Below, one piece after another: positions 15,970 through 25,563 of a DNA stretch of 64,000 bases; within the stretch, counting starts at the first letter, position 1, and every line of letters starts with the position of its first letter. The notes under the pieces were generated by a model. It was not told the origin of the DNA. It saw nothing but the letters and a program-made list of their open reading frames with translations, and did not search any database. The translations under genes and the position numbers were made by a program. Source of the DNA: DASZIT01 sp963819695 (GTDB taxonomy: Bacteria > Actinomycetota > Acidimicrobiia > Acidimicrobiales > RAAP-2); contig CAWFXD010000002.1 in the NCBI GenBank assembly GCA_963819695.1, positions 124,001 through 188,000 of the forward strand. The letters are read 5' to 3'.

Positions 15970-17452
15970 CCCAACCGACTTCGGATTCCCCCGAGGATGG
16001 GGCGGCCGGCCGCGAGGCGCCGGCACCGCCCGAGTCCTACCCGCCGGCCGTGGCCCCCGCCCACCCGGACACCGTCTTGCCCCCGCCGGTCTCGGGTGAG
16101 GAGTTCCTGAAGGCCGAGCCCAGCGGCGCGACCCTCGGGCTGGAGACGGAGACCTCCGAGGGCCACCAGGAGCTGACCCGGCGGTCCACCACCGGAGCCG
16201 GTGAGTTGCGCCGGGAGGTCGGTGCCGTGCTCCGGCTCCCCGAGGGGGTGGCGGTCGACCCCTCGAACATCGACGTCGAACAGTCCGACGACCGGACGAT
16301 GATCATCAACATGGGCCCCCAGCACCCGTCGACCCACGGGGTGCTCCGGCTGATGTTCGAGCTGGACGGCGAGACGGTGCTGCGGACCAAGCCGGTGATC
16401 GGCTACCTCCATACCGGCATGGAGAAGACGGCCGAGGAGCTGACCTATGTCCAGGGGTCGACCAACGTCACCCGGATGGACTACCTGTCGCCGCTCCACA
16501 ACGAGCTGGTGTTGTCGCTGGCCGTCGAGGCGCTGCTGGGTATCGAGTTGCCGGCCCGGGCCGACTGGATCCGGATGCTGATGACCGAGCTCAACCGGGT
16601 GTCCTCCCACCTGATGTGGATGGCCACCAACGGCATGGACCTCGGGTCCACCTCGATGATGATCTACGGGTTCCGCGAGCGGGAGATGGTGCTGGCCTTC
16701 TTCGAGAAGACCACCGGTCTGCGGATGAACCACAACTTCATCCGTCCGGGAGGCACCGCCGCCGACCTTCCCGATGGCTGGGAGGACGACGTCAGCATCA
16801 TCTGCGACACGGTGCTACCGAGGACCGACGAGTACGACGAGCTGCTGACCGGGCAGCCGCTGTTCCGGCAGCGGACCGAGTCGATCGGGCGCCTGTCGGC
16901 CGAGGAGGCGCTGGCCCTCAGCCTGACCGGGCCCATCCTGCGGTCCACCGGGGTCCCCTGGGACCTCCGCCGGTCGATGCCCTACCTGCGCTACGACGAG
17001 GTCGACTTCGACGTCATCGTCGGCACCTACGGCGACAACTTCGACCGCTACTCGGTGCGCCTCAACGAGATCCGGGAGTCGATCCGGATCATCCGCCAGA
17101 TCGTGGAGAAGATGCCCCCGGGTGACTACCGGGTCCAGGACAAGAAGGTCACCCCGCCGCCCCGGGCCCGGATCGACGAGTCGATGGAGGCCCTCATCCA
17201 CCACTTCAAGGTGTTCACCGAGGGGTTCAAGGTGCCGGAGGGAGAGGTCTACACCGCCATCGAGTCCCCCGGGGAGAGCTCGGGTGCTACCTGGTCTCCG
17301 ACGGCACCTCCAAGGCCTACCGGATGCACATCCGCGGGCCCAGCTTCGTCAACCTCCAGGCCCTCCCGCTGATGATGCGCGGCGGCCTGATCGCCGACGC
17401 GGTGTCGGTGTGCTCATCGGTGGACCCGGTGATGGGGGAGGTGGACCGGTGA
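15966..17452 (+). CDS. nuoD: NADH-quinone oxidoreductase subunit D, frameshifted near its 3' end
   Basis: The 49-kDa-type subunit that shapes the quinone site with NuoB. The core runs from NMGPQHPSTHGVLR through GYLHTGMEK and RADWIRMLMTELNRVSSHL to DPPRARI-like KVTPPPRARI. An N-terminal Pro/Glu-rich extension of about 100 residues is unusual. The frame breaks at CCCCCGGGG (17266-17274). With one C added it continues ELGCYLVSDG, then IRGPSFVNLQALPLM, to TGA 17450-17452, overlapping nuoE by four bases. As written, the frame ends at 17372 in an unrelated tail. The missing base is probably a sequence error, since the lost part is strictly conserved. Confidence 0.93.
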
Positions 17453-18171
17453 GCGATGCCACGCCGCCCCAACCCGCGCCCCAGCCCCAGCCGGCCCCGG
17501 ACTCGATGACCGCCCGGCGCACCAACCGCGGGCCGACACCCGACCTCCGCCACCTGTCGCGGGAGACCGCCACCCGGTGCCGGAGCCTGATCGCCCTGTA
17601 CCCCGAGCCCCGCTCCGCGCTCATCCCGCTGTGCCACCTGGCCCAGGAGCAAGAGGGCTGGCTCACCCCCGGGGTCATGGTCGACATCGCCGCACTCCTC
17701 GGCATCACCCCGGCCGAAGTGCTGGGGACGGCCACCTTCTACGACATGCTCCACACCGAACCGGTGGGAACCCACGTGGTGTCGGTGTGCACCAACATCG
17801 CCTGCCTGCTCAACGGGGCGATGGAGCTCCTCGAGCACGCCGAGTCCACCCTCGGGGTGAACTCCGGCGGCACCACCGCCGACGGCGTCATCACCCTCGA
17901 AGAGGCCGAGTGCCTGGCCGACTGCGACGCCACCCCCTGCGTGCAGGTCAACCACCGGTACGTGGGCGCCCAGACCCCGGAGAGCTTCGACGCGCTGATG
18001 GCCGATCTCCGTTCCGGGGCCCGGTCCGCCGACATCCCCAGCCACGGGACGCTGAACCGGGTGGAGCGGACCACCGGGCTGCAGGCCGATCGCGCCCGGA
18101 TCGCCGCCGAGCGGGCGGCCGCGGCCGAGGCCCAGTCCGAGCGGGCCGCCGCCAAGCAGGCCGGCAGCTGA
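17449..18171 (+). CDS. nuoE: NADH-quinone oxidoreductase subunit E
   Basis: The 24-kDa-type subunit with the N1a [2Fe-2S] cluster, part of the NADH-oxidising module. Cluster ligands are the cysteines of VCTNIACLL and of AECLADCDATPC. The thioredoxin-like fold is preceded by a helical domain with ALIPLCHLAQEQEGWL. About 240 residues from GTG 17449, with Pro-rich N-terminal and Ala/Glu-rich coiled C-terminal extensions. The stop TGA shares bases with the nuoF ATG. Confidence 0.95.
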   Translation: MSDATPPQPAPQPQPAPDSMTARRTNRGPTPDLRHLSRETATRCRSLIALYPEPRSALIPLCHLAQEQEGWLTPGVMVDIAALLGITPAEVLGTATFYDMLHTEPVGTHVVSVCTNIACLLNGAMELLEHAESTLGVNSGGTTADGVITLEEAECLADCDATPCVQVNHRYVGAQTPESFDALMADLRSGARSADIPSHGTLNRVERTTGLQADRARIAAERAAAAEAQSERAAAKQAGS

Positions 18172-19475
18172 TGGCCATCACCGACGCGCCGAAGATCATC
18201 ACCGGCCGGCTCGGCCACCCCGACTCCCATACCCTCGAGCGCTACCTGGCCACCGGCGGCTACCAGGGGCTCCGCAAGGCGCTGACCATGACGCCCGAAG
18301 CCGTGGCCCACGAGGTGGACACCGCCAGCCTGCTCGGCCGGGGGGGAGCCGGGTTCCCGGCCGGCCGCAAGTGGTCCATGCTCCGGAAGAACCCGGTCAC
18401 CTACCTGGTGGTCAACGGCGACGAGAGCGAGCCGGCCACCTTCAAGGACCACCTGCTGATCGAGCGCGACCCCCATCAGCTCATCGAGGGGGTGATGATC
18501 GCCGCCTACGCGCTGCAGGTGTCGCAGGTCTTCATCTACCTGCGGGGCGAGTTCGCCCTCGGCCTCGAGCGGACCCAGGCCGCCCTCAACGACGCCTACT
18601 CGCACGGCGCGGTGGGTAGCGACATCTTCGGATCCGGGTTCTCGGTCGACGTGGTCGTCCATCCCGGGGCGGGCGCCTACATCTGCGGCGAGGAGACCGC
18701 CCTGCTCGAATCGCTGGAGGGCAAGCGCGGCTTCCCCCGCATCAAGCCGCCGTTCTTCCCGGCCGCCATCGGCCTCTACGGCGAACCGACGGTGGTCAAC
18801 AACGTCGAGACCTTGTCCAACCTGCCCTGGATCGTGCTGAACGGCGGGGCCGCCTTCGCCGCCCTCGGCGAGGGCCGGTCCACCGGCACCCGGCTGTTCG
18901 CGCTGGCCGGCCACGTCAACAATCCCGGGGTGTTCGAGATCGAGATGGTCAAGACCACCTTCCGGGACCTGGTCTACGCCCCGGTGCTCGGCGGCGGCAT
19001 TCCCCACGGGCGGGAGCTGAAGGCGTTCGTCCCCGGCGGGGTATCGGCCCCCTGGTTCGGTCCCGACCAGATCGACATCCCGCTCGGCCAGGACGAGGTG
19101 GCCGACGCCGGTTCCATGCTCGGCTCCGGCTCGGTGGTGGTGATGGACGACCACACCTGCGCGGTGCGGGCGTCGTGGCGGATCACCAAGTTCTTCGCCC
19201 GGGAGTCGTGCGGGCAGTGCACCCCCTGCCGGGAGGGATCGGGATGGCTCGAGAAGATCATGGAGCGCATCGAGACCGGCCACGGCCGGGAAGAGGATCT
19301 CGACCTCCTGCTCGACGCCTGCGACAACATCTCCCCCGGCCTCAGCTGGCCGCCCCAGCAGACCACCATCTGCGTGCTGGGCCCGTCGATCCCGTCGTCC
19401 ATCGGGTCGGCCATCCAGATGTTCCGGGATGAGTTCCTCGTCCACATCAAGGAGGGGGGCTGTCCCTTTGACTGA
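18171..19475 (+). CDS. nuoF: NADH-quinone oxidoreductase subunit F
   Basis: The 51-kDa-type subunit where NADH is oxidised. The 434-residue protein has the NADH glycine motif GRGGAGFPAGRKW, the NGDESEPATFKD segment, the FMN-binding GAGAYICGEETALLESLEG and the N3 [4Fe-4S] cysteines in ESCGQCTPCREG, with the fourth in the family position close to the C-terminus (TTICVLGPS). Length is normal and no extension is seen. It starts inside the nuoE stop and overlaps nuoG. Confidence 0.96.
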   Translation: MAITDAPKIITGRLGHPDSHTLERYLATGGYQGLRKALTMTPEAVAHEVDTASLLGRGGAGFPAGRKWSMLRKNPVTYLVVNGDESEPATFKDHLLIERDPHQLIEGVMIAAYALQVSQVFIYLRGEFALGLERTQAALNDAYSHGAVGSDIFGSGFSVDVVVHPGAGAYICGEETALLESLEGKRGFPRIKPPFFPAAIGLYGEPTVVNNVETLSNLPWIVLNGGAAFAALGEGRSTGTRLFALAGHVNNPGVFEIEMVKTTFRDLVYAPVLGGGIPHGRELKAFVPGGVSAPWFGPDQIDIPLGQDEVADAGSMLGSGSVVVMDDHTCAVRASWRITKFFARESCGQCTPCREGSGWLEKIMERIETGHGREEDLDLLLDACDNISPGLSWPPQQTTICVLGPSIPSSIGSAIQMFRDEFLVHIKEGGCPFD

Positions 19476-22275
19476 CCGGGCCACCACCACCGAGCCCGCC
19501 CACACCGTGTCGGCGGACGCCCCCGAGGAGCTGATCCACTTCACCCTCGACGGGCGCCCGGCCACCGCCATGAAGGGCGAGATGCTGATCGCCGCCGCCG
19601 AGCGGGCCGGCACCTTCATCCCCCGATTCTGTTACCACCCGCGCATGAAGTCGGTCGGGGTGTGCCGGATGTGCCTGGTCGAGGTCAGCGGCCCCCGGGG
19701 GGCATCGCTGCAACCCAGTTGCTACGTGGAGGTCAACGAAGGCGCGGAGGTCACCACCACCTCCGACAAGGTCAAGAAGGCCCAGGACGGGGTGCTCGAG
19801 TTCCTGCTCATCAACCACCCGCTCGACTGCCCGGTGTGTGACAAGGGGGGCGAGTGCCCGCTGCAGGATCAGACGCTGGCCTACGGGCCCGGCGAGACGC
19901 GGTTCGTGGAGGAGAAGCGCCACTTCGAGAAGCCGGTCCCCATCTCCGAGCTGGTGCTGCTCGACCGGGAGCGTTGCATCCAGTGCAGCCGTTGCACCCG
20001 GTTCGCCGCCGAGATCGCCGGTGAGGCCCAGATCGACTTCATCGGCCGGGCCGACCAGCTCGAGGTCAACGTGTTCCCCGAGCTGCCGTTCACCTCCTAC
20101 TTCTCCGGCAACACCGTCCAGATCTGCCCGGTGGGCGCCCTCACCGCGGTGCCCTACCGCTTCTCGTCCCGGCCCTGGGACCTCGACCAGGTCGAGTCGA
20201 CCTGCACCACCTGTGCGGTCGGGTGCCGGGTGGCGGTCCAGTCCTCCTCCAACCGGGTGACCCGGCTGTTGGGCATCGACTCCGACCCGGTCAACCACGG
20301 GTGGTTGTGCGACAAGGGCCGGTTCGCCTTCGAGTCGGTCAACAGCGACGAGCGGCTGACCGAGCCGATGGTCCGCAAGGGCGGCGAGCTGGTCACCGTC
20401 TCGTGGCACGAGGCCCTCGACGTGGTGGCCGAAGGGTTGCAGGCCGCCATCAAGGACGACGACGGGCCCGGCGGGGTCGGGATCATCGGCGGTGCCCGGC
20501 TGACCAACGAAGGGGCCTATACCTGGGCCCGGTTGGCCAAGGGGGTCCTCGGCACCGACTCGGTCGACGCCCAGCTCGGCGACGGGCTCCCGGCCGAGGT
20601 GGTGCTCGGTCTCCCGTGGGCCACCATCGACGAGGCGGCCGGGGCCGACACCCTGATCGTGCTGTCCGGCGACCTCCGGGAGGAGTTGCCCGTCCTGTTC
20701 CTCCGGCTGCGGTCGGAGATCGTGGACGGCGACCTCTCCCTGGTCGAGCTCTCTCCCCAGGCCACCTCGCTGACCCCGCTCGCCGCGGTGTCGTTGCGCT
20801 ACCGGCCGGGTGCCGCCTCCGAGCTGGCCAAGGCGTTGACGGATCCGGGATCGGCGGTGCCGGCCACCGTCACCGCCGCCGACCTGGCCGAAGCCCGCCG
20901 CCTGGCCGGCGCCGACAAGGTGGTCATCGTGGTCGGACGGCCGTCGCTGGCCGAAGACGGGGCCCTGGTGGCCGACGCGGTGCAGGAGCTGGCCCGGGCG
21001 CTGCCCAACGCCACCTTCCTCCCGGCCCTGCGCCGGGGCAATGTGATGGGGGCCCTGGACATGGGTCTGGCCCCGGGATTGCTTCCCGGCCGGGTAGGGC
21101 TGGAGGCAGGGCGCCAGTGGTTCGCCGAGGCGTGGGGCAAGGTGCCCGACGCCCGGGGCCGGGGGACCGCGGAGATGCTGCGCTCGGCGGCTGGCGACGA
21201 CTCCGAGGCCAGCGGGAGCCGGATCCGGGCACTGGTCGTCATCGGGGCCGACCCCCTCACCGACTTCCCCGACGCCGAGTTGGCCCGACGGGCGCTGGCC
21301 GGCGCCGACTTCGTGGTGTCGGTGGCCACCTCGCCCAGCCCGCTGGGTATTCACGCCGACGTGGTGCTCCCGGGCGCCGAGGCCCACGAGCGGCAGGGGA
21401 CCACCACCAACATCGAGGGTCGGATCAGCCGGGTGGGGCAGAAGCTGGTCCCGCCCGGACAGTCGTGGCCGGACTGGATGATCGCCGCCGAGTTGGCCGT
21501 CCACCTGGACGCTGACCTCCATCTCGACTCGGTCACCGACGTCTGGAACCAGATCGAACAGCTGGCCCCGGCCTATCGGGGCATCACCCGGGCCATCCTC
21601 GACTCGCCGGCCGCCACCGACGGCGTGGTGGCGCCGCTCACCGTCACCCCGGTGGCATTCACCCGCCGCCCGGGCGCCCCCCTCCTCGACCCGATCGCCT
21701 TCCCCGGGGTTGAGTCGGTGGAGCAGCAGGGAGCCCCACCCCGGGCCGGGTTGGCCGAGGCCCGCACCGCCGAGATCGGAATGGGCGCCTTGGCGGCGGC
21801 GGCCATCCGCGCCGCCAGCGCCGGGGAGGCCGCCGGTGCCGCCGGCCCGGCCGCCGGTGCCGCCGGCCCGGCCGCCGGTGCCGCCGGGGCGACCCCGCCA
21901 CCCCCCACCCTGTCCGGTCGGTTCGAGATCGACGTGCCCAAGGTGGTCAACACCGACAGCTACTCGATGCGGCTGGTCGCCTCCCGTCGCCTCTACGACG
22001 GGGGGGTCACCGCCGTCCCGGTCCTGGACGCGCTGGTACCCCGGTCGCCCCTCCGGGTCAACCCCCACGACCTCGACGACCTCGGGGTCGGCGCCGGCGG
22101 CAACGTGAAGGTGCGGACGGCGACCACCTCGATGGTGTTGGCGGCGGAGCCCGATCCCTCGCTGCCCCGCAAGGTGGTGGCCACCGACTTCAACGTCCCG
22201 CTGGCGGAAGGGACGGTGGCCGACCTCATCGACTCCACCTCCCCGGTGGTCGAGCTGCGCCTGGAGACGCCATGA
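19468..22275 (+). CDS. nuoG: NADH-quinone oxidoreductase subunit G
   Basis: The largest peripheral subunit, about 935 residues from TTG 19468; ATG 19429 is an alternative that would overlap nuoF by 47 bases. N-terminal [2Fe-2S] cysteines lie in CYHPR, GVCRMC and PSCYVEV. Next come the N4/N5 ligands in CPVCDKGGECPLQ and CIQCSRC, then the extra N7 motif CTTCAVGC with WLCDKGRF, and a molybdopterin-oxidoreductase-like body. N7 is retained in only some bacteria. A Pro/Ala/Gly linker with a 21-bp tandem repeat interrupts the C-terminal region. nuoH overlaps by four bases. Confidence 0.95.
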   Translation: MTDRATTTEPAHTVSADAPEELIHFTLDGRPATAMKGEMLIAAAERAGTFIPRFCYHPRMKSVGVCRMCLVEVSGPRGASLQPSCYVEVNEGAEVTTTSDKVKKAQDGVLEFLLINHPLDCPVCDKGGECPLQDQTLAYGPGETRFVEEKRHFEKPVPISELVLLDRERCIQCSRCTRFAAEIAGEAQIDFIGRADQLEVNVFPELPFTSYFSGNTVQICPVGALTAVPYRFSSRPWDLDQVESTCTTCAVGCRVAVQSSSNRVTRLLGIDSDPVNHGWLCDKGRFAFESVNSDERLTEPMVRKGGELVTVSWHEALDVVAEGLQAAIKDDDGPGGVGIIGGARLTNEGAYTWARLAKGVLGTDSVDAQLGDGLPAEVVLGLPWATIDEAAGADTLIVLSGDLREELPVLFLRLRSEIVDGDLSLVELSPQATSLTPLAAVSLRYRPGAASELAKALTDPGSAVPATVTAADLAEARRLAGADKVVIVVGRPSLAEDGALVADAVQELARALPNATFLPALRRGNVMGALDMGLAPGLLPGRVGLEAGRQWFAEAWGKVPDARGRGTAEMLRSAAGDDSEASGSRIRALVVIGADPLTDFPDAELARRALAGADFVVSVATSPSPLGIHADVVLPGAEAHERQGTTTNIEGRISRVGQKLVPPGQSWPDWMIAAELAVHLDADLHLDSVTDVWNQIEQLAPAYRGITRAILDSPAATDGVVAPLTVTPVAFTRRPGAPLLDPIAFPGVESVEQQGAPPRAGLAEARTAEIGMGALAAAAIRAASAGEAAGAAGPAAGAAGPAAGAAGATPPPPTLSGRFEIDVPKVVNTDSYSMRLVASRRLYDGGVTAVPVLDALVPRSPLRVNPHDLDDLGVGAGGNVKVRTATTSMVLAAEPDPSLPRKVVATDFNVPLAEGTVADLIDSTSPVVELRLETP
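21829..21891 (+). repeat. 21-bp tandem repeat inside nuoG
   Basis: Three consecutive 21-base units, the last slightly different, encode the heptapeptide AAGAAGP. They form a flexible linker in the C-terminal part of NuoG and keep the reading frame. Confidence 0.85.
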
Positions 22276-23570
22276 CCCATCTCCTCGCCACCCTCCCGTC
22301 GTTATTGGGCGCCGACGATCCCCTGTACAACGGGGGAGTCGACTGGGTCGTCCTGCTGATCGTCATCATCAAGGTGCTGGCGGTGTTCGCCTTCCTGATG
22401 GTGGCCGTCCTGCTGATGATCTGGTTCGAACGGAAGGTCATCTCTGACATGCAGAGCCGGATCGGCCCCAACCGGGCTGGGCCGTTCGGCGTGCTGCAGA
22501 CACTGGCCGACGGGATCAAGCTGTTCTTCAAGGAGGACCTGCTCCCCGAGCGGGCCGACAAGGCCGTCTTCAAATTGGCGCCGTACCTGGCCATCCTGCC
22601 GGCGTTCCTCGCCTTCGCCATCGTGCCCATCGGCGGCCAGGTGACCATCGCCCGCCACACCTTCGAGTTGCAGTTGGCCGACCCGCCGATGGGCATCCTG
22701 TTCCTGCTGGCCATGTCGTCCATCGGCGTCTACGGGGTGATGCTGGCCGGATGGTCGTCGGGGTCGAAGTACCCGCTGCTGGGCTCGGTGCGGGCTTCCG
22801 CCCAGATGATCTCCTACGAGGCGGCGCTGGGCATGACCGTGGTGATGGTGGTGCTGGTCAGCGGGTCGCTCACCACCCGGGCCATCGTCAACGCCCAGGC
22901 CCTCCATCTCTGGCAATGGAACGCCATCCGGCTCGGGATCATCCCCTTCATCATCTTCTTCATCGCCATCATCGCCGAGACCAACCGGCCCCCGTTCGAC
23001 CTGGTGGAGGCCGACTCCGAGCTGGTGGGCGGGTTCGTCACCGAGTACTCCTCGATCCGGTTCGCGCTGTTCTTCCTGTCCGAGTTCATGAACACCATCA
23101 CCATGTCGGCCATCACCGTGACCCTGTTCTTCGGCGGCCCCGACGGGCCCATCCCCCACATCCCCCACACCCAGTGGCTGTGGCCCATCCTGTGGTTCCT
23201 GGGCAAGACCATCGTGTTCCTGTTCGTCTTTGTCTGGCTGCGGGCCGCGCTGCCCCGGCTCCGGTACGACCAGCTGATGGACCTCGGCTGGAAGCGGCTG
23301 ATCCCCTTGTCGCTCGGTTGGCTCCTCATCGTGGCCGGCTTCGTCATCGACGGGTGGTGGGGATTGGCCATGACCGCCGCGGTGGTGGTGGCCAGCGTGC
23401 TCATCACCCGGGCCTTCTCCATCGGGATGGGGCGCGAAGAGTCCCACGGCATCCTCCCGCCGGTCGGCGCCCGCCTGTGGAACCGACCCGAGGTGCCGGT
23501 CGGGTCGTCGCCGGGGCCGGTGTCACCCGCCGGACCCGCGTCCTCGTCACCCGAGGGAGGTGATGGCTGA
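22272..23570 (+). CDS. nuoH: NADH-quinone oxidoreductase subunit H
   Basis: Membrane subunit joining the peripheral arm to the proton pumps and forming the quinone entry channel. The motif MIWFERKVISDMQSRIGPNR is the family hallmark, followed by GLQTLADGIKLFFKED-type sequence. The loop with AETNRPPFDLVEADSELVGG carries the acidic residues of the quinone site. Eight or more hydrophobic helices fit the fold. At 432 residues it is somewhat long because of a C-terminal Pro/Ser-rich tail. Start and stop overlap neighbours. Confidence 0.96.
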   Translation: MTHLLATLPSLLGADDPLYNGGVDWVVLLIVIIKVLAVFAFLMVAVLLMIWFERKVISDMQSRIGPNRAGPFGVLQTLADGIKLFFKEDLLPERADKAVFKLAPYLAILPAFLAFAIVPIGGQVTIARHTFELQLADPPMGILFLLAMSSIGVYGVMLAGWSSGSKYPLLGSVRASAQMISYEAALGMTVVMVVLVSGSLTTRAIVNAQALHLWQWNAIRLGIIPFIIFFIAIIAETNRPPFDLVEADSELVGGFVTEYSSIRFALFFLSEFMNTITMSAITVTLFFGGPDGPIPHIPHTQWLWPILWFLGKTIVFLFVFVWLRAALPRLRYDQLMDLGWKRLIPLSLGWLLIVAGFVIDGWWGLAMTAAVVVASVLITRAFSIGMGREESHGILPPVGARLWNRPEVPVGSSPGPVSPAGPASSSPEGGDG

Positions 23571-24487
23571 TGCCGCTCCCCGAGCCCCCCAAGCAACGCC
23601 AGAACATCCTGGGCGGATTCAAGTTGACCCTCGAGCACCTGGGGCGTCAGCCGGTCACCCGCCAGTACCCCGAGGAGAAGCGGCCCAAGCAGCCGCGCCA
23701 GCACGGCCGCCATGTCCTCAACAAGTACGAGGACGGCACCGAGAAGTGCATCGGCTGCGAGTTGTGCGCCGGCGTCTGCCCGGCCGACTGCATCTACGTC
23801 CGCGGGCTCGACAATCCACCCGATCATCCGGTGTCCCCCGGTGAGCGCTACGGCTACATCTACGAGATCAATTTCCTGCGCTGCATCCACTGCGACATGT
23901 GCGTCGAGGCGTGTCCGACCGAGGCCATCACCGAGACCAAGCTGATGGAGTTCTCCTTCACCAACCGCAACGACGCCATCTACACCAAGGACGAACTACT
24001 GGTCGATGACCAGGGCAATCCCCAGCACCTGCCGTGGGAGGACTGGCGGGAGGAAGATCAGCTCCACACCTCGGGATGGATGCGGGCCACCTCGCCGTCG
24101 GGCAGCGCCGAGTACGAGGGACAGGTGCAGTGGTCGGGGGAGCTCGGCTTCGGGGTCCGGGCTCCCGAGGGGGGCCAGAGCGGCCTCCGCGACGACGCCA
24201 CCACCGGGTCTCGGCAGTTGCGGAGCACCCTGGAGCATCACCTGCGGCCCATCGACGTCCCCGCCGCCCGCCGGGGCCCGAGGGGGGCCATCGGTCGGAT
24301 GATGCAGAAGGCCGAACGATTCGCCCCCGGCGCCGGGAAGAAGTACCGCATCAAGGCGGATTCCGACTACGCGGCGGCGCGGACCGCCGGGAACACCGAG
24401 CGCGACTCGGACCCGATGCCGAACGCCACCGCGACGCCGGATGCCGCGACGCCGGATGACCACACCGCCGACGAAGGCGCCGGCTGA
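23570..24487 (+). CDS. nuoI: NADH-quinone oxidoreductase subunit I
   Basis: Carries two [4Fe-4S] clusters, N6a and N6b, in the motifs CIGCELCAGVCP and CIHCDMCVEACP. The N-terminal helix contacts the membrane arm. At 305 residues it is much longer than typical NuoI (about 180). The extra C-terminal 120 or so residues are hydrophilic, with charged and Pro/Ala-rich segments and no family I know. They could form extra contacts on the peripheral arm. The ATG overlaps the nuoH stop by one base. Confidence 0.95.
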   Translation: MPLPEPPKQRQNILGGFKLTLEHLGRQPVTRQYPEEKRPKQPRQHGRHVLNKYEDGTEKCIGCELCAGVCPADCIYVRGLDNPPDHPVSPGERYGYIYEINFLRCIHCDMCVEACPTEAITETKLMEFSFTNRNDAIYTKDELLVDDQGNPQHLPWEDWREEDQLHTSGWMRATSPSGSAEYEGQVQWSGELGFGVRAPEGGQSGLRDDATTGSRQLRSTLEHHLRPIDVPAARRGPRGAIGRMMQKAERFAPGAGKKYRIKADSDYAAARTAGNTERDSDPMPNATATPDAATPDDHTADEGAG

Positions 24488-25227
24488 TGGCGGTGATCAT
24501 CCACGGCGTGCTGCTGGCCGCCGCCGCCACCAGCGGTCACGCGTCGGCGGTCGATTGGGGAACCTTCGTGGTGGCCACCGCCATCGTGTTGTCCGGAGCG
24601 GTCGGGGTGGTGATCGCCCGCAACCCGGTGCACGGGGCTCTGATGCTGGTGATGACCCTGTTCGGCATCGCGGTGCTCTTCGTGTTGCAGCGTGACGACT
24701 TCCTGGCCGCGGTGCAGGTCATCGTCTATGCCGGCGCCATCGTCGTCCTGTTCCTGTTCGTGATCATGTTCCTGGGCGTCGACCGCGAAGAGAACATCGC
24801 CGCCGAGCCATTGCGGGGGCAGCGCCCGCTGGCCGTCGCCCTGGTCGCCCTGGGAGTGACCGGGCTGTTGTTGCTGGGGGAGATCTCCAAGTGGACGACC
24901 GGCGCGCCGTCGGTGGCCGGATCCACCGACTCCTCGAGCTCCAACGTGGCCCAGCTGGGAACTTCGGTGTACACCACCTACCTGTTCCCGTTCGAGATCA
25001 CCTCGGCGTTGCTGGTCATCGCGGTGGTCGGGGCGGTGGCGCTGGCCCGTCGGCCACCGATGGCGGACATCGGCCGGGTCCCGGACACCGAGGCCGAGCT
25101 GGCCGTCGAAGTCCCCTCGGCCACCGACGATCCCCCCGCCGGGACCGACGGCGCTCCGACCGACGGCCACCCGGAGCCGGAGGAGCCGGCGGAGGCAGAG
25201 GACGCCCACCAGGAGGTGACGCCATGA
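24487..25227 (+). CDS. nuoJ: NADH-quinone oxidoreductase subunit J
   Basis: Membrane subunit with five helices. The conserved third helix with VQVIVYAGAIVVLFLFVIMFL carries the pi-bulge segment involved in the complex I conformational switch. Earlier helices include VIARNPVHGALMLVMTLFG. The 246-residue protein has a hydrophilic acidic Pro/Glu tail of about 55 residues. Overlaps nuoI by one base and nuoK by four; AGGAGGTGA ahead of nuoK lies within its last codons. Confidence 0.95.
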   Translation: MAVIIHGVLLAAAATSGHASAVDWGTFVVATAIVLSGAVGVVIARNPVHGALMLVMTLFGIAVLFVLQRDDFLAAVQVIVYAGAIVVLFLFVIMFLGVDREENIAAEPLRGQRPLAVALVALGVTGLLLLGEISKWTTGAPSVAGSTDSSSSNVAQLGTSVYTTYLFPFEITSALLVIAVVGAVALARRPPMADIGRVPDTEAELAVEVPSATDDPPAGTDGAPTDGHPEPEEPAEAEDAHQEVTP

Positions 25228-25556
25228 TCGCCGCGACCACCGTGATCAACGGGAACATCAACGGTGAGTGGTACCTGGCCCTGGCCGCGGTGCTGTTCGC
25301 CATCGGCGCCTTCGGCCTCCTCATCCGCCGCAATGTGCTGGTCATGTTCATGTGCGTGGAGCTGATGCTGAACGCCGCCAACCTCACCTTCGTGACCTTT
25401 GCCAACATGCTCCACGACATCGGTGGGCAGGTGCTGGTGTTCTTCGTCCTCGTCGTGGCCGCCGCCGAAGTCGTGGTGGGGCTGGGCATCGTGGTCGCCA
25501 TCTTCCGCCGCCGGGCCAGCGCCACGGCCGATGACTTCCACCTGATGAAGGGCTGA
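25224..25556 (+). CDS. nuoK: NADH-quinone oxidoreductase subunit K
   Basis: Small antiporter-like membrane subunit of about 110 residues with three helices. The conserved glutamate on helix 2 is in VMFMCVELMLNAANLTFV and the second on helix 3 in AAAEVVVGLGIVVAIFRRR; both are proton-path residues in MrpC-like proteins. The ATG overlaps the nuoJ stop, with AGGAGGTG seven bases upstream. nuoL starts eight bases after the stop. Confidence 0.96.
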   Translation: MIAATTVINGNINGEWYLALAAVLFAIGAFGLLIRRNVLVMFMCVELMLNAANLTFVTFANMLHDIGGQVLVFFVLVVAAAEVVVGLGIVVAIFRRRASATADDFHLMKG

Positions 25557-25563
25557 CGGCACC

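Noticed and set aside
19447..22068. An 873-residue open frame on the minus strand
   Set aside because: It is the antisense of nuoG. Its His/Gly/Gln/Val-rich composition is what high-GC coding DNA gives when read backwards, and it has no domain.
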